From Paracoccaceae bacterium (lineage in GTDB: Bacteria > Pseudomonadota > Alphaproteobacteria > Rhodobacterales > Rhodobacteraceae), in NCBI GenBank assembly GCA_009842205.1, contig VYFX01000079.1:38523-102522 (forward strand): DNA of 64,000 nucleotides, written 5' to 3'. Of the stretch, positions 54,782-63,218 are shown piece by piece. Made by a program: the position numbers and the translations under genes. The notes below the pieces were generated by a model, which was given only the letters and a program-made list of their open reading frames with translations, had not been told where the DNA came from and searched no databases. Numbering within the stretch: position 1 is the first letter of the stretch; every line of letters starts with the position of its first letter.

Positions 54782-55675
54782 GTGGATTGGCGAACCTGTC
54801 GGGTGGAGGCAATGAAATCCATCCTGCCAATAACCACTGTTTCCATAGTTATTGTAATTCTATGGTATGGATTTTCGGTTGTTCTCAATTCCACTTGGAC
54901 CAAAGATCAGGCCAACAGGGCAGGGGTAGAAGTTACCTTTTCGGAAATCCTCAAGGATACCATGGTTCAACAAAGACCGTTGTTACCAGCACCCCATCAG
55001 GTTATTATTGAACTCTGGGATACTACCGTAAACAAGAAGATAACCTCCAAGAGAAGTCTGGTTTATCATGGATGGATAACCCTTTCCGCAACACTCCTCG
55101 GTTTTGTAATCGGAACCGGACTGGGTGTACTGCTGGCCATTGGGATTGTCCATAACAAGGCAATGGATTATGGTGTCATGCCCTGGATAATTGCCAGCCA
55201 AACTGTTCCCATACTTGCTCTGGCACCCATGATCATTGTGGTCTTGTATTCGATAGGATTATCCGGTCTGGTTCCCAAGGCAATCATCTCTGCTTATCTG
55301 AGTTTCTTTCCAGTTTCAGTAGGTATGGTGGCAGGATTCCGTTGTCCTGATCCAACTCAAATGGATTTGCTGAAAACATACGCTGCCAAAAAAAGTCAAC
55401 TGTTTTGGAAATTGCGGGTGCCGATTTCCATGCCCTATTTGTTTACATCCCTGAAGATCGGGGTTGCTGCCTCCTTGGTTGGAGCGATAGTTGGAGAACT
55501 GCCGACGGGTGCCGTAGCAGGCTTGGGAGCAAGATTACTGACCGGAAGTTATTATGGTCAGACCGTTCAGATTTGGTCAGCCCTGATCGGGTCGGCAATT
55601 TTGGCTGCCGTACTTGTCGGCTTTATCGGTTTGATCCAAAAACATACCCTCAATAGAATGGGGCTGGCCAGATGA
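54782..55675 (+). CDS. ABC transporter permease 1, pyrimidine operon
   Basis: A 297-residue membrane protein. The TM core IIASQTVPILALAPMIIVVLYSIGLSGLVPKAIISAYLSFFP is the usual motif of NMT1-type permeases. An N-terminal helix is followed by a periplasmic segment of about 60 residues. The GTG at 54782 abuts the ATPase stop; an ATG at 54812 preceded by GGAGG (spacing short) is an alternative. Its end overlaps permease 2 by 4 bp. Confidence 0.92.
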   Translation: MDWRTCRVEAMKSILPITTVSIVIVILWYGFSVVLNSTWTKDQANRAGVEVTFSEILKDTMVQQRPLLPAPHQVIIELWDTTVNKKITSKRSLVYHGWITLSATLLGFVIGTGLGVLLAIGIVHNKAMDYGVMPWIIASQTVPILALAPMIIVVLYSIGLSGLVPKAIISAYLSFFPVSVGMVAGFRCPDPTQMDLLKTYAAKKSQLFWKLRVPISMPYLFTSLKIGVAASLVGAIVGELPTGAVAGLGARLLTGSYYGQTVQIWSALIGSAILAAVLVGFIGLIQKHTLNRMGLAR

Positions 55676-56511
55676 CTGCTATTACCCTGATCCTGTTGTT
55701 TTGGTTTTGTACCTGGGGTTTGAACATATACCTTTCCTCACTGCCTCCCAGCCGAGCCATTCGAGTAGCCATACCAGTTATTTTTGGCATATCGCTTTTG
55801 GTCATCTGGGAAGGTACAGTCAGGGCTTTTAATGTCCCGGGAGTCATCTTGCCACCTCCAAGTACCATTGGGGTAACCTTCGTCAATAGTCTGGACATTC
55901 TGTGGATTGATCTGGTTCAGACAGTATTCAAGGGGGCTCTATCGGGCTATTTGATTGGATGTGGTTCGGCCATAGTCGTGGCGATTGCAGTTAATCGCTA
56001 CCCCTTTCTGCAAAGGGGAATTCTTCCACTTGGCAATTTTGTGGCAGCGTTGCCTATCGTTGGTACGGCACCAATATTCGTCATGTGGTTTGGATTTGGC
56101 TGGCAATCAAAGGCAGCTGTCGTAGTGGCCATGGTTTTCTTTCCCATGCTGGTCAACATGGTCCAGGGTTTGGCCTCCACGGATGTCATGCAAAGGGACA
56201 TACTTAAAACTTACAACGCCACTTATTGGCAGGAAATCTGGAAGTTGAAACTACCTGCCGCTATGCCCTTTGCCTTCAATGGGCTGAAGATATGCACAAC
56301 CCTGTCCCTGATCGGAGCAATTGTTGCCGAGTTCTTTGGATCACCCATTCTGGGAATGGGCTTCAGAATATCCACTGAAGTAGGACGGTTGGCCCTTGAT
56401 GTCGTTTGGGCTGAAATTGTTGTGGCAGCAATAGCAGGAACATTATTCTTCTGGATTGTATCCCTTGGAGAGGAAAAGGTTACCTTCTGGCATCCTACCC
56501 ATAGAAAATGA
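55672..56511 (+). CDS. ABC transporter permease 2, pyrimidine operon
   Basis: A 279-residue membrane protein whose core is FVAALPIVGTAPIFVMWFGFGWQSKAAVVVAMVFFPMLVNMVQGL, with an EAA-like loop in YWQEIWKLKLPAAMPFAFNGLKI. It has an extra N-terminal hydrophobic segment of about 25 residues. The start overlaps permease 1 (ATGA). It is the last gene of the pyrimidine operon and is convergent with olsA, 13 bp apart. Confidence 0.92.
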   Translation: MTAITLILLFWFCTWGLNIYLSSLPPSRAIRVAIPVIFGISLLVIWEGTVRAFNVPGVILPPPSTIGVTFVNSLDILWIDLVQTVFKGALSGYLIGCGSAIVVAIAVNRYPFLQRGILPLGNFVAALPIVGTAPIFVMWFGFGWQSKAAVVVAMVFFPMLVNMVQGLASTDVMQRDILKTYNATYWQEIWKLKLPAAMPFAFNGLKICTTLSLIGAIVAEFFGSPILGMGFRISTEVGRLALDVVWAEIVVAAIAGTLFFWIVSLGEEKVTFWHPTHRK

Positions 56512-56524
56512 TTGATCCCTGTAT

Positions 56525-57295
56525 TTATGCAATTTCTCTTGAGTGTGCATAACCGCAGCTAACGATATCTTCACATTTTTTGGCTAGTTCCTTGCGATTG
56601 GCATAATCGGAAACCCTTATTGGCTCATGATAGGTAACCGAAACAGAACCATTGCCGGGAGCAGATAGAACCGATTGAAGATGTTGCCACATGTTCAAGT
56701 CTCCCCACCAGGCATAAAATCTCGGATCCTGTCCTTTCGGTGCCTTATAATACACACTTATCGGCTGGACAAATAACAGGTCCTTCAATTCGGGTTCGAA
56801 CAGAGCAGCAAAGAGCGTTGACTTGAATGGCACCACCTGCTGGCCATCGGTACTTGTTCCCTCAGGAAAAAACAGCAATTTGTCGCCCTTTTGCAACCTT
56901 TCGAAAAAGATACCCTTTTGAACCAGTGACTGCCTCATCCTTCGCTCGATGAATACTGTACCCGTAACTCGTCCAAGGATACCTATCCCAAACCAGTTTC
57001 TGACCTCGCTTTTGGAAACAAAAAATATCTGTTGCGATGCATTCAACACAAAAATATCAATCCATGAGGAATGATTGGCAACGACACTACCCATTCTATT
57101 CATGGGAGTTCCCTGAACCTGTTGGGTGATCCCAAGGATTTTTAGGCACAGGTGGCAAACAAGGCGGGTTATTTCCGGTGTGAGTTTACGTCCAAATGGC
57201 CATTCGAATGCCCTGATTAGCAGAAAGACTGCCAACAGACCGTAAATGACAGTTATCAGTAGAATTAACCTGATAACAAAACGTACTGCACTCAT
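56525..57295 (-). CDS. olsA: Lysophospholipid / lyso-ornithine lipid acyltransferase
   Basis: A PlsC-family O-acyltransferase. The start is placed at the ATG at 57295 (MSAVRFVIRLILL), giving about 256 residues with an N-terminal membrane helix. A longer frame to 57457 overlaps olsB and lacks family character. The catalytic HX4D motif is NHSSWIDIF, and FPEGTSTDG is the second acyltransferase motif. Adjacent to olsB, it should add the second acyl chain to lyso-ornithine lipid, as OlsA does in rhizobia. Confidence 0.9.
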   Translation of the reverse strand: MSAVRFVIRLILLITVIYGLLAVFLLIRAFEWPFGRKLTPEITRLVCHLCLKILGITQQVQGTPMNRMGSVVANHSSWIDIFVLNASQQIFFVSKSEVRNWFGIGILGRVTGTVFIERRMRQSLVQKGIFFERLQKGDKLLFFPEGTSTDGQQVVPFKSTLFAALFEPELKDLLFVQPISVYYKAPKGQDPRFYAWWGDLNMWQHLQSVLSAPGNGSVSVTYHEPIRVSDYANRKELAKKCEDIVSCGYAHSREIA

Positions 57296-57317
57296 TTCAA
57301 ATACTGAGTCATTATCC

Positions 57318-58109
57318 TTAAGTGTTGCTATTTGATCCGACCGAACGGTGAAAAAATTCCCGCCGGCTGGTCGCCATTCGGTTGGTATCAATAACAATAC
57401 ATACATCGATGGTATTAAACGAGTAATCCAGAAAGGCACCATTTCCGACGAATCCACCCAAACGAAGATATCCCCTAATCAGGGAGGGCATGTGCAAGAG
57501 GGCTTTTTTCTGATCTATCTGGTCAGCCGGAATAAGGTCAAGGTTGGTTCCCTGATCATTTCTTACGGATACCCTCAAATCTTCCGGAGCCAAATGGTTT
57601 TGATGCAGGTAGGCCAACTGGTGAGCATAATCCATTGGATTGGTCCCATGAAAACTCGCCACTCCAAACAGTATTTCGATATTATTCTTGATAACGTATT
57701 GGGCCAAACGATTCCAAAGAAGATACATGGCTATTCCAGATCGATAGTCCGGATGAACACAGGACCTACCCAGTTCCAAGAGTTTTCTGCCGGAGTTGAG
57801 CAAGGGGGTAAGATCAAATTCCGCATCGGAGTAAAAACCACACTTATCAAGGGCAATGTCACCTTTCAGGAGGCGATAGACTCCGACAACATGATTCATT
57901 GTGGCGGGATCAATGCTCTTGTCAATCAGGATCAGATGTTCAAACCACTTATCGTATTCATCGGTTTCAATCTTCAGGTCATGGTTATCCGCATTATTCT
58001 GGGCTCCAAGTTCCTCGACAAAAACCTTGAAGCGCAACCTTTGGGATGAAAGTATCTCTTCTTGTGAAGAGGCAATTTTCAGTTCAAAATCGGACTCATT
58101 CAATGCCAT
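57318..58109 (-). CDS. olsB: L-ornithine N-alpha-acyltransferase (GNAT family)
   Basis: About 263 residues. OlsB attaches a 3-hydroxyacyl group to ornithine in ornithine-lipid synthesis. Family segments are SQRLRFKVFVEELGA, VVGVYRLL, LLELGRSCVHPDYRSGIAMYLLWNRLAQYV, FGVASFHGTNP and LIRGYLRLGGFVGNGAFLDYSFNTIDVCIVID. The ATG at 58109 has GGAGG 12 nt upstream; a GTG at 58121 would sit right on that site. olsA follows 22 bp downstream. Ornithine lipids replace phospholipids under phosphate limitation in many marine bacteria. Confidence 0.93.
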   Translation of the reverse strand: MALNESDFELKIASSQEEILSSQRLRFKVFVEELGAQNNADNHDLKIETDEYDKWFEHLILIDKSIDPATMNHVVGVYRLLKGDIALDKCGFYSDAEFDLTPLLNSGRKLLELGRSCVHPDYRSGIAMYLLWNRLAQYVIKNNIEILFGVASFHGTNPMDYAHQLAYLHQNHLAPEDLRVSVRNDQGTNLDLIPADQIDQKKALLHMPSLIRGYLRLGGFVGNGAFLDYSFNTIDVCIVIDTNRMATSRREFFHRSVGSNSNT

Positions 58110-58172
58110 GAAAAAATTCACCCTCCACAGTCTTTATTTCTGACTGCATATCCTCCCTGGTTTTGATTGGTC

Positions 58173-58364
58173 TCATTGGGATTCCCGATCAAAATATTCT
58201 TCCAGGGTGACTTCATTACCGTTCAGGACAACTTTCCCCATGTTTTCAAAATTGACGGTAATTCTGTTTTCGATGATTGATTGAATCTGTCCGATGCCCC
58301 AATCGGGTTGTGAAGGATTCTTGACGAGCAGACCTGGCTCAAGGAAGTTATTGGTCAAATTCAC
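58173..58364 (-). CDS. DUF3553 family small protein
   Basis: A 63-residue protein that matches the DUF3553 family. The core is LEPGLLVKNPSQPDWGIGQIQS followed by ITVNFENMGKVVL. The fold resembles a small beta-barrel found at the end of some UvrD-type helicases, where it can contact RNA polymerase. In alphaproteobacteria it often occurs as a free-standing small gene. It lies between olsB and the carbonic-anhydrase-like gene. Function unknown. Confidence 0.85.
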   Translation of the reverse strand: MNLTNNFLEPGLLVKNPSQPDWGIGQIQSIIENRITVNFENMGKVVLNGNEVTLEEYFDRESQ

Positions 58365-58370
58365 GACTTT

Positions 58371-58901
58371 CTACCCCATGTTTGTTAGGCCATTCCTGTA
58401 GCGGGTGATGTTTTCCTGGTAATGAAATGCCGCTTTCATGAACTCCCTATGCTCGTCATCTGAAATTGTCCGAACCAACCTTGCTGGAGTACCTATGAAC
58501 AGGGAATTTTCAGGAATTGTCTTGCCTTCGGGAACCAGGGATCCCGCACCAATTACGGAATTCCTGCCGATTGTTGCTCCATTTAGTATGGTTGCCCCCA
58601 TGCCAATCAACGCACCATCTTCAATGATGCATCCATGTAGTAGGGCCTTGTGACCAACAGTACAATTGGTACCTATCGTCAATGGAAAACCCATGTCGGT
58701 ATGAAGTACACAACAATCCTGAATATTTGATCCCTTGCCAATGGTAATTGGTTCGTTGTCCCCTCGCAATACCGAACCAAACCAGATGGATACCCAGTCA
58801 GCAAGGATTACCTTCCCTATCAGTTCGGCACTATCGGCAATCCAGTAATTGCCCGATTCCGGTAAACTGGGCTCAATACCGTCCAGGGCGTAAAGTGTCA
58901 T
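58371..58901 (-). CDS. Gamma-carbonic anhydrase family protein
   Basis: A 176-residue left-handed beta-helix protein of the YrdA/PaaY/gamma-CA group. Hexapeptide repeats run from IADSAELIGKVILADWVSIWFGSVLRGDNEPI through IGRNSVIGAGSLVPEG. The three histidine zinc ligands are apparent in VLHTDM and VGHKALLHGC. Its ATG overlaps the end of gmk by 4 bp. Relatives bind metals, but activity as a carbonic anhydrase is not assured. Confidence 0.92.
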   Translation of the reverse strand: MTLYALDGIEPSLPESGNYWIADSAELIGKVILADWVSIWFGSVLRGDNEPITIGKGSNIQDCCVLHTDMGFPLTIGTNCTVGHKALLHGCIIEDGALIGMGATILNGATIGRNSVIGAGSLVPEGKTIPENSLFIGTPARLVRTISDDEHREFMKAAFHYQENITRYRNGLTNMG

Positions 58902-59548
58902 GAATTCTTGTCCTTCAATTCATTATTCAGTTTGTCGACAAAATTCGCAAGACCCTTGCGTCGGGTTCGCTTCAACCTCTCGGCCGATACAATGGACTTG
59001 ATTTGGTCCATGACCTCATCAACCTGAGTGTTGATCAAAACATATTGATAATCTTTCCAATGGCTGATTTCATCCCTGCATTTCTCCATCCGGCCCTTTA
59101 TCATGGACCTGGAATCAGCACCCCTGGATTCCAGCCGATTGTTGAGTTCCTTGATGGAAGGAGGGAGAATGAATATTGACACCACATTATTTTTATACTT
59201 GGAGTTTTTGATCTGCAGGCTCCCCTGCCAGTCAATATCAAAGACGACATCCAGTTTTTTCATCTGGCAATCTTCAATGAACTTCAGGGGTGTTCCATAA
59301 AGGTTTCCGAATACTTCGGCATACTCAAGAAAGTCTCCACTTTCTATTTGGTTCTCAAATTTCTTCCTGGTGATAAAGAAATACTCCTGGCCTTCATTTT
59401 CATTATCCCTGGGAGAACGCGTGGTTGCCGATATTGAGACCTGAATCTCGGGATCGTCCTTGGCAAGAAGCCTGGCAAGTGTGGATTTACCCGCTCCAGA
59501 TGGGGAGGAAAGGATGATCAGCAATCGTTCGTTAAGAGTTTCATTCAT
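58898..59548 (-). CDS. gmk: Guanylate kinase
   Basis: A 216-residue enzyme phosphorylating GMP to GDP. The P-loop is SSPSGAGKSTLARLL (about residues 14-28). GMP-binding residues lie in SISATTRSPRDNENEGQEYFF and SGDFLEYAEVFGNLYGTP. IFILPPSIKELNNRLESRG completes the family signature. The gene heads the minus-strand group gmk > gamma-CA > DUF3553. Confidence 0.97.
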   Translation of the reverse strand: MNETLNERLLIILSSPSGAGKSTLARLLAKDDPEIQVSISATTRSPRDNENEGQEYFFITRKKFENQIESGDFLEYAEVFGNLYGTPLKFIEDCQMKKLDVVFDIDWQGSLQIKNSKYKNNVVSIFILPPSIKELNNRLESRGADSRSMIKGRMEKCRDEISHWKDYQYVLINTQVDEVMDQIKSIVSAERLKRTRRKGLANFVDKLNNELKDKNS

Positions 59549-59806
59549 TGAATTTTACAACCAATTCAAGTTTTTATGTTTTCATTATATATTCACAAAC
59601 CAACCAAATTATAAATACGGTCAGACAATGCAGGGAAAAAAGTTTTATCCATGGTTGATAGCTGCCTAAGAGCCGGAATCCGGAAAATTATACCAAATTC
59701 AGCCTGTTAAAATTTTTGTTGTTTGTTATTGCCATCCTTACCATTATTTCAGAGGAGTTCAAGCCAATTTGATTATCCCTCGTTTAAGATTTGAATTTAT
59801 TCTTTC

Positions 59807-60556
59807 ATGACCTCAGAGCCAAGCAACAATTTCGAAACACACCCGGATTTTGTTTTTGTCAATCCACAATTGGGTGAAAACATCGGGTCGGCTGCCCGCG
59901 GAATGCTTAATTTTGGTATTGCAAAAATGGTTCTGGTATCACCGAGGGAAGGGTGGCTGTCATCACAGGCCATTGCACGGGCAAGTGGTGCATCATCGCT
60001 ATTGGACAAAGCTCGAATTTACCAGGATGTGGAAAGTGCCATTCAGGACTATTCCTATGTATTTGCAACCACAGCCCGTCGCAGGGGATTGGTCAAAGAG
60101 GTTGTTACACCCGAAGTTGCCATGAACAAAACCATGCGATTGATGGCCGAAGGAAATAAGGTGGCTTTTTTGTTTGGTCCTGAAAGGACAGGTTTGGAAA
60201 ACAAGGATATCACATTGGCCAATGAATATGTATTTATCCCGACCAATCCAGAATTCAGTTCACTAAATCTTGCCCATAGTGCAGTGCTGCTAGCCTATGA
60301 ATGGCGTCAACAGAAATATCAATCCTCACTGCCCACAGCGGAGGATAAAGAATACTTGGCATCGGTCGCTTCCAAAATGGTTTTGGCGAATTATTTTATA
60401 CGTGATCTTGAGGGTACGGGTTATTTTGAACCGGAAAACAGGATTGATTCCATGAAGGAATACTTGAGAAACCTCATTTTAAGAATGGACATGACCGAAG
60501 GCGAAGTCAAAACCTTTCATAGAATACGAAAGGCTCTTTCCGGTAAGAATGAATAA
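59807..60556 (+). CDS. trmJ: tRNA (cytidine/uridine-2'-O-)-methyltransferase TrmJ
   Basis: A 249-residue SpoU-family methyltransferase that modifies the 2'-OH of nucleotide 32 in tRNAs. Motifs are FVFVNPQLGENIGSAARGMLNFG, FLFGPERTGLENKDI and IPTNPEFSSLNLAHSAVLLAYEW, which together form the trefoil-knot SAM site. The C-terminal helical region includes FHRIRKALSG. It is followed by ctaA after a 37-bp gap and precedes no other tRNA-modification gene. Confidence 0.95.
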   Translation: MTSEPSNNFETHPDFVFVNPQLGENIGSAARGMLNFGIAKMVLVSPREGWLSSQAIARASGASSLLDKARIYQDVESAIQDYSYVFATTARRRGLVKEVVTPEVAMNKTMRLMAEGNKVAFLFGPERTGLENKDITLANEYVFIPTNPEFSSLNLAHSAVLLAYEWRQQKYQSSLPTAEDKEYLASVASKMVLANYFIRDLEGTGYFEPENRIDSMKEYLRNLILRMDMTEGEVKTFHRIRKALSGKNE

Positions 60557-60593
60557 ATCCCTTTTGGGATTTCCATGGCAATTTGGATAAATT

Positions 60594-61730
60594 ATGAAAC
60601 AAAGCAGAAAATTGTTTGAAGAGGTTTCCGACTCAAAAGCCGCTTCCGAAAAACAGTCTCAGCCGGGGCCCATTGAAAAAACTGGAAGTAATTTGGCCAT
60701 ACGCATATTCCTGGGTATTTTATTTGCCTTGGTCTTGGGTATGATCTTGTTGGGCGGAGCAACAAGGCAAACTGACTCCGGTTTGTCCATGACCGAGTGG
60801 CATCCAGTTACCGGTTTCATTCCACCACTTTCCGAAGAAACCTGGAATGAAGAATTCCTGAAATATCAGGAAACATCAGAATACAAACTTATCAACAAGT
60901 CTATGCAGTTGGCTGATTTCAAGCAAATTTACTGGTGGGAATGGTGGCATCGGCAATTGGGAAGAATGCTGGGTCTGGTGTTTATTCTCGGTTTTGGCAC
61001 CTTGGCAATTTCACGTAAAATTGATAGGAGCTGGGCCAAAAGATTGCTGGTTTTGGGCGGGCTTGGACTCCTGCAGGGAGTTATCGGCTGGTGGATGGTC
61101 CGTAGCGGCTTGACCGGTAATGCTGTTGATGTTGCTTCCTATCGACTCGCCATTCATCTGGCACTCTCATTTTTTATTCTTCTCCTTATTTCATGGCAAT
61201 TCAGTTTGACCTATTACCAACCGCATGAACTCTATCAGGCCAGGCGTGTTCGTATCAGGGAAATAGAAAACCTGTCCCTGATATTTATCTGCCTCATTTT
61301 TCTGCAATCCATTTTGGGGGCATTGGTTGCCGGTATTGATGCTGGTTTGGGTTTTCCAACATGGCCATTGATGAATGGTGAATTCTTACCCTCGAACAGT
61401 TTTGAATATACCCCATGGATATCAAACTTTCTGGAAAACCCAAGTCTAGTACACTTCAACCACCGAATGATGGCTTATCTGTTAATAATTCCAACAGTCT
61501 GGATCTGGCTTAAATGCCGAAAGTCACCCCATGCCCGGTTGAAACTATTGGGGAATGCCGGGGCGATTCTTGTTGTCATTCAGATTTGCCTCGGAATTTT
61601 GACGGCCCTGTATTCGGTACCTTTCCTGCCGGCGTTGGGTCATCAGGTTACAGCAGTTCTTTTGATTGTATTGTATACCCAAATTCTGTTTCAGAGCAGA
61701 TATCCGGGTCAAATAGATTTTAGAGGTTGA
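60594..61730 (+). CDS. ctaA: Heme A synthase
   Basis: A 378-residue protein with eight predicted transmembrane helices. It oxidises heme O to heme A for aa3-type cytochrome oxidase. Conserved parts are GGATRQTDSGLSMTEWHPVTGFIPP, WWEWWHRQLGRMLG and VHFNHRMMAYLL, which carry the heme-binding histidines, and ALVAGIDAGLGFPTWPLMNG. The short cytoplasmic N-terminus (about 35 residues) is typical of alphaproteobacterial CtaA (type without the cysteine pair). An M32 peptidase gene starts 1 bp after the stop. Confidence 0.96.
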   Translation: MKQSRKLFEEVSDSKAASEKQSQPGPIEKTGSNLAIRIFLGILFALVLGMILLGGATRQTDSGLSMTEWHPVTGFIPPLSEETWNEEFLKYQETSEYKLINKSMQLADFKQIYWWEWWHRQLGRMLGLVFILGFGTLAISRKIDRSWAKRLLVLGGLGLLQGVIGWWMVRSGLTGNAVDVASYRLAIHLALSFFILLLISWQFSLTYYQPHELYQARRVRIREIENLSLIFICLIFLQSILGALVAGIDAGLGFPTWPLMNGEFLPSNSFEYTPWISNFLENPSLVHFNHRMMAYLLIIPTVWIWLKCRKSPHARLKLLGNAGAILVVIQICLGILTALYSVPFLPALGHQVTAVLLIVLYTQILFQSRYPGQIDFRG

Positions 61731-61731
61731 A

Positions 61732-63210
61732 ATGGATCCTTTTTCCAACCTGATGGCATATGTAAAAGATACCCGGTCTCTTGAATATCTGGCAGAAATC
61801 CTGGAATGGGATCAGGCTGCCAAAATGCCACACTCCGCAATCGAGCAAAGGGCAGACAGTCTAGGTGCTTTGACAAGTGTCATTCATGACAGGCATAAAT
61901 CATCACTAATCGGTGAAATGCTTGCCAAGATTGATACCGCCAAACTGAGTTTGGAGGAGAAAGCCCAAATCAGGGAAATCAAGAGATCATTTGAACGCGC
62001 CAACAAGATTCCATCAAAGTTGGAACGAACCATTGAAGAAACTACGGCAAGGGCGAATATTGCATGGGAACAAGCGCTGAAAGCCAATGATTTTCAAAAG
62101 TTCAAACCGGAATTGGAAAAGGTGATCCAACTGAAACGGGAACAAGGAGTTATCCTTTCTTCAGGAGGAAATCCCTACGATGGCCTTCTGGAAGATTATG
62201 AAGTAGGCATGACATCGGAAAATCTCGATGTGTTTTTTGGTGACTTGAAACCAAGGTTGAACAAACTCCGGGATCAAATTCTGGCAAAGGAAGAATTTCA
62301 GGCACCTTCAGGAAAAAAGTACTCCAAGGAGAAGCAGATCAAACTTGCTAAGGAACTTGCAGGGCTTTTTGGCTACGATTTTGACAGGGGAAGAATAGAT
62401 ACGGTAACTCACCCCTTTTGTGTAGGTGCTGGTAATGATGTGAGGTTGACAACGAGAGTTGATGAGCAAGACCCCTTCAACTGTCTTTATTCAACAATTC
62501 ACGAAGCGGGTCATGGATCATATGAACAGAATATAGACCAGAAATTTTGCCTGACCCCGATAGGTAAGGGGTCTTCCTTTGGAGTTCATGAAAGCCAATC
62601 AAGGATCTGTGAGAACCAATTGGGACGAAGCCGCGAATTCGCAGGATGGCTGTATCAGAGAATGAAGGACGTATTTGGAGAAATCGGGCTTTCTTCAAGT
62701 GACGAATTCTACTGTTGGATTAACCAGGTAAAGAAAGGTTACATCAGAACGGAAGCAGACGAAGTTCAATATAATTTACACATTATCTTGAGGTACGAAC
62801 TTGAGAAACTTCTGATCACGGGTTCACTTGATGTTGATGATCTGGAAGATGCCTGGAATCAGAAATTCCTGGAGTATTTCGGCTATCCAGTCGAAAGTCC
62901 GAAAGATGGTGTCTTGCAGGATGTCCATTGGTCCCTGGGACTTTTTGGCTACTTTCCCACCTATGCCTTGGGAAACGTATATGCTGGATGTCTCTATGAG
63001 ACCATGAATAAACAGATCGATGATTTGGGATCATCCCTGGCCAAAGGCAATACGACTTCTGCTACTAAATGGCTCAGGGAAAATATCCATCAATTCGGGG
63101 CCTTGCGTGAACCAAGGGAAACCATCGAATGGGCAGCAGGTGCAACGATCAGTTCAACCTATCTTCTGGATTATCTGGAAAATAAATTTACCGAGATCTA
63201 CTCGCTGTAA
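61732..63210 (+). CDS. Carboxypeptidase, M32 (Taq) family
   Basis: A 492-residue metallocarboxypeptidase. The zinc site is STIHEAGHGSYEQN (HExxH) with the downstream glutamate in GVHESQSRICENQLGRS. Other family marks are EWDQAAKMPHSAIEQRADSLGAL, VTHPFCVGAGNDVRLTTR and YIRTEADEVQYNLHIILRYELEKLL. Cytoplasmic, no signal. It is convergent with the crotonase gene, their stops 8 bp apart. Confidence 0.95.
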   Translation: MDPFSNLMAYVKDTRSLEYLAEILEWDQAAKMPHSAIEQRADSLGALTSVIHDRHKSSLIGEMLAKIDTAKLSLEEKAQIREIKRSFERANKIPSKLERTIEETTARANIAWEQALKANDFQKFKPELEKVIQLKREQGVILSSGGNPYDGLLEDYEVGMTSENLDVFFGDLKPRLNKLRDQILAKEEFQAPSGKKYSKEKQIKLAKELAGLFGYDFDRGRIDTVTHPFCVGAGNDVRLTTRVDEQDPFNCLYSTIHEAGHGSYEQNIDQKFCLTPIGKGSSFGVHESQSRICENQLGRSREFAGWLYQRMKDVFGEIGLSSSDEFYCWINQVKKGYIRTEADEVQYNLHIILRYELEKLLITGSLDVDDLEDAWNQKFLEYFGYPVESPKDGVLQDVHWSLGLFGYFPTYALGNVYAGCLYETMNKQIDDLGSSLAKGNTTSATKWLRENIHQFGALREPRETIEWAAGATISSTYLLDYLENKFTEIYSL

Positions 63211-63218
63211 TTCAACCC

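Noticed and set aside
57296..57457. Longer olsA reading frame overlapping olsB
   Set aside because: The extension is antisense-free but overlaps olsB in another frame and lacks PlsC-family sequence. The ATG at 57295 gives a normal N-terminal helix.
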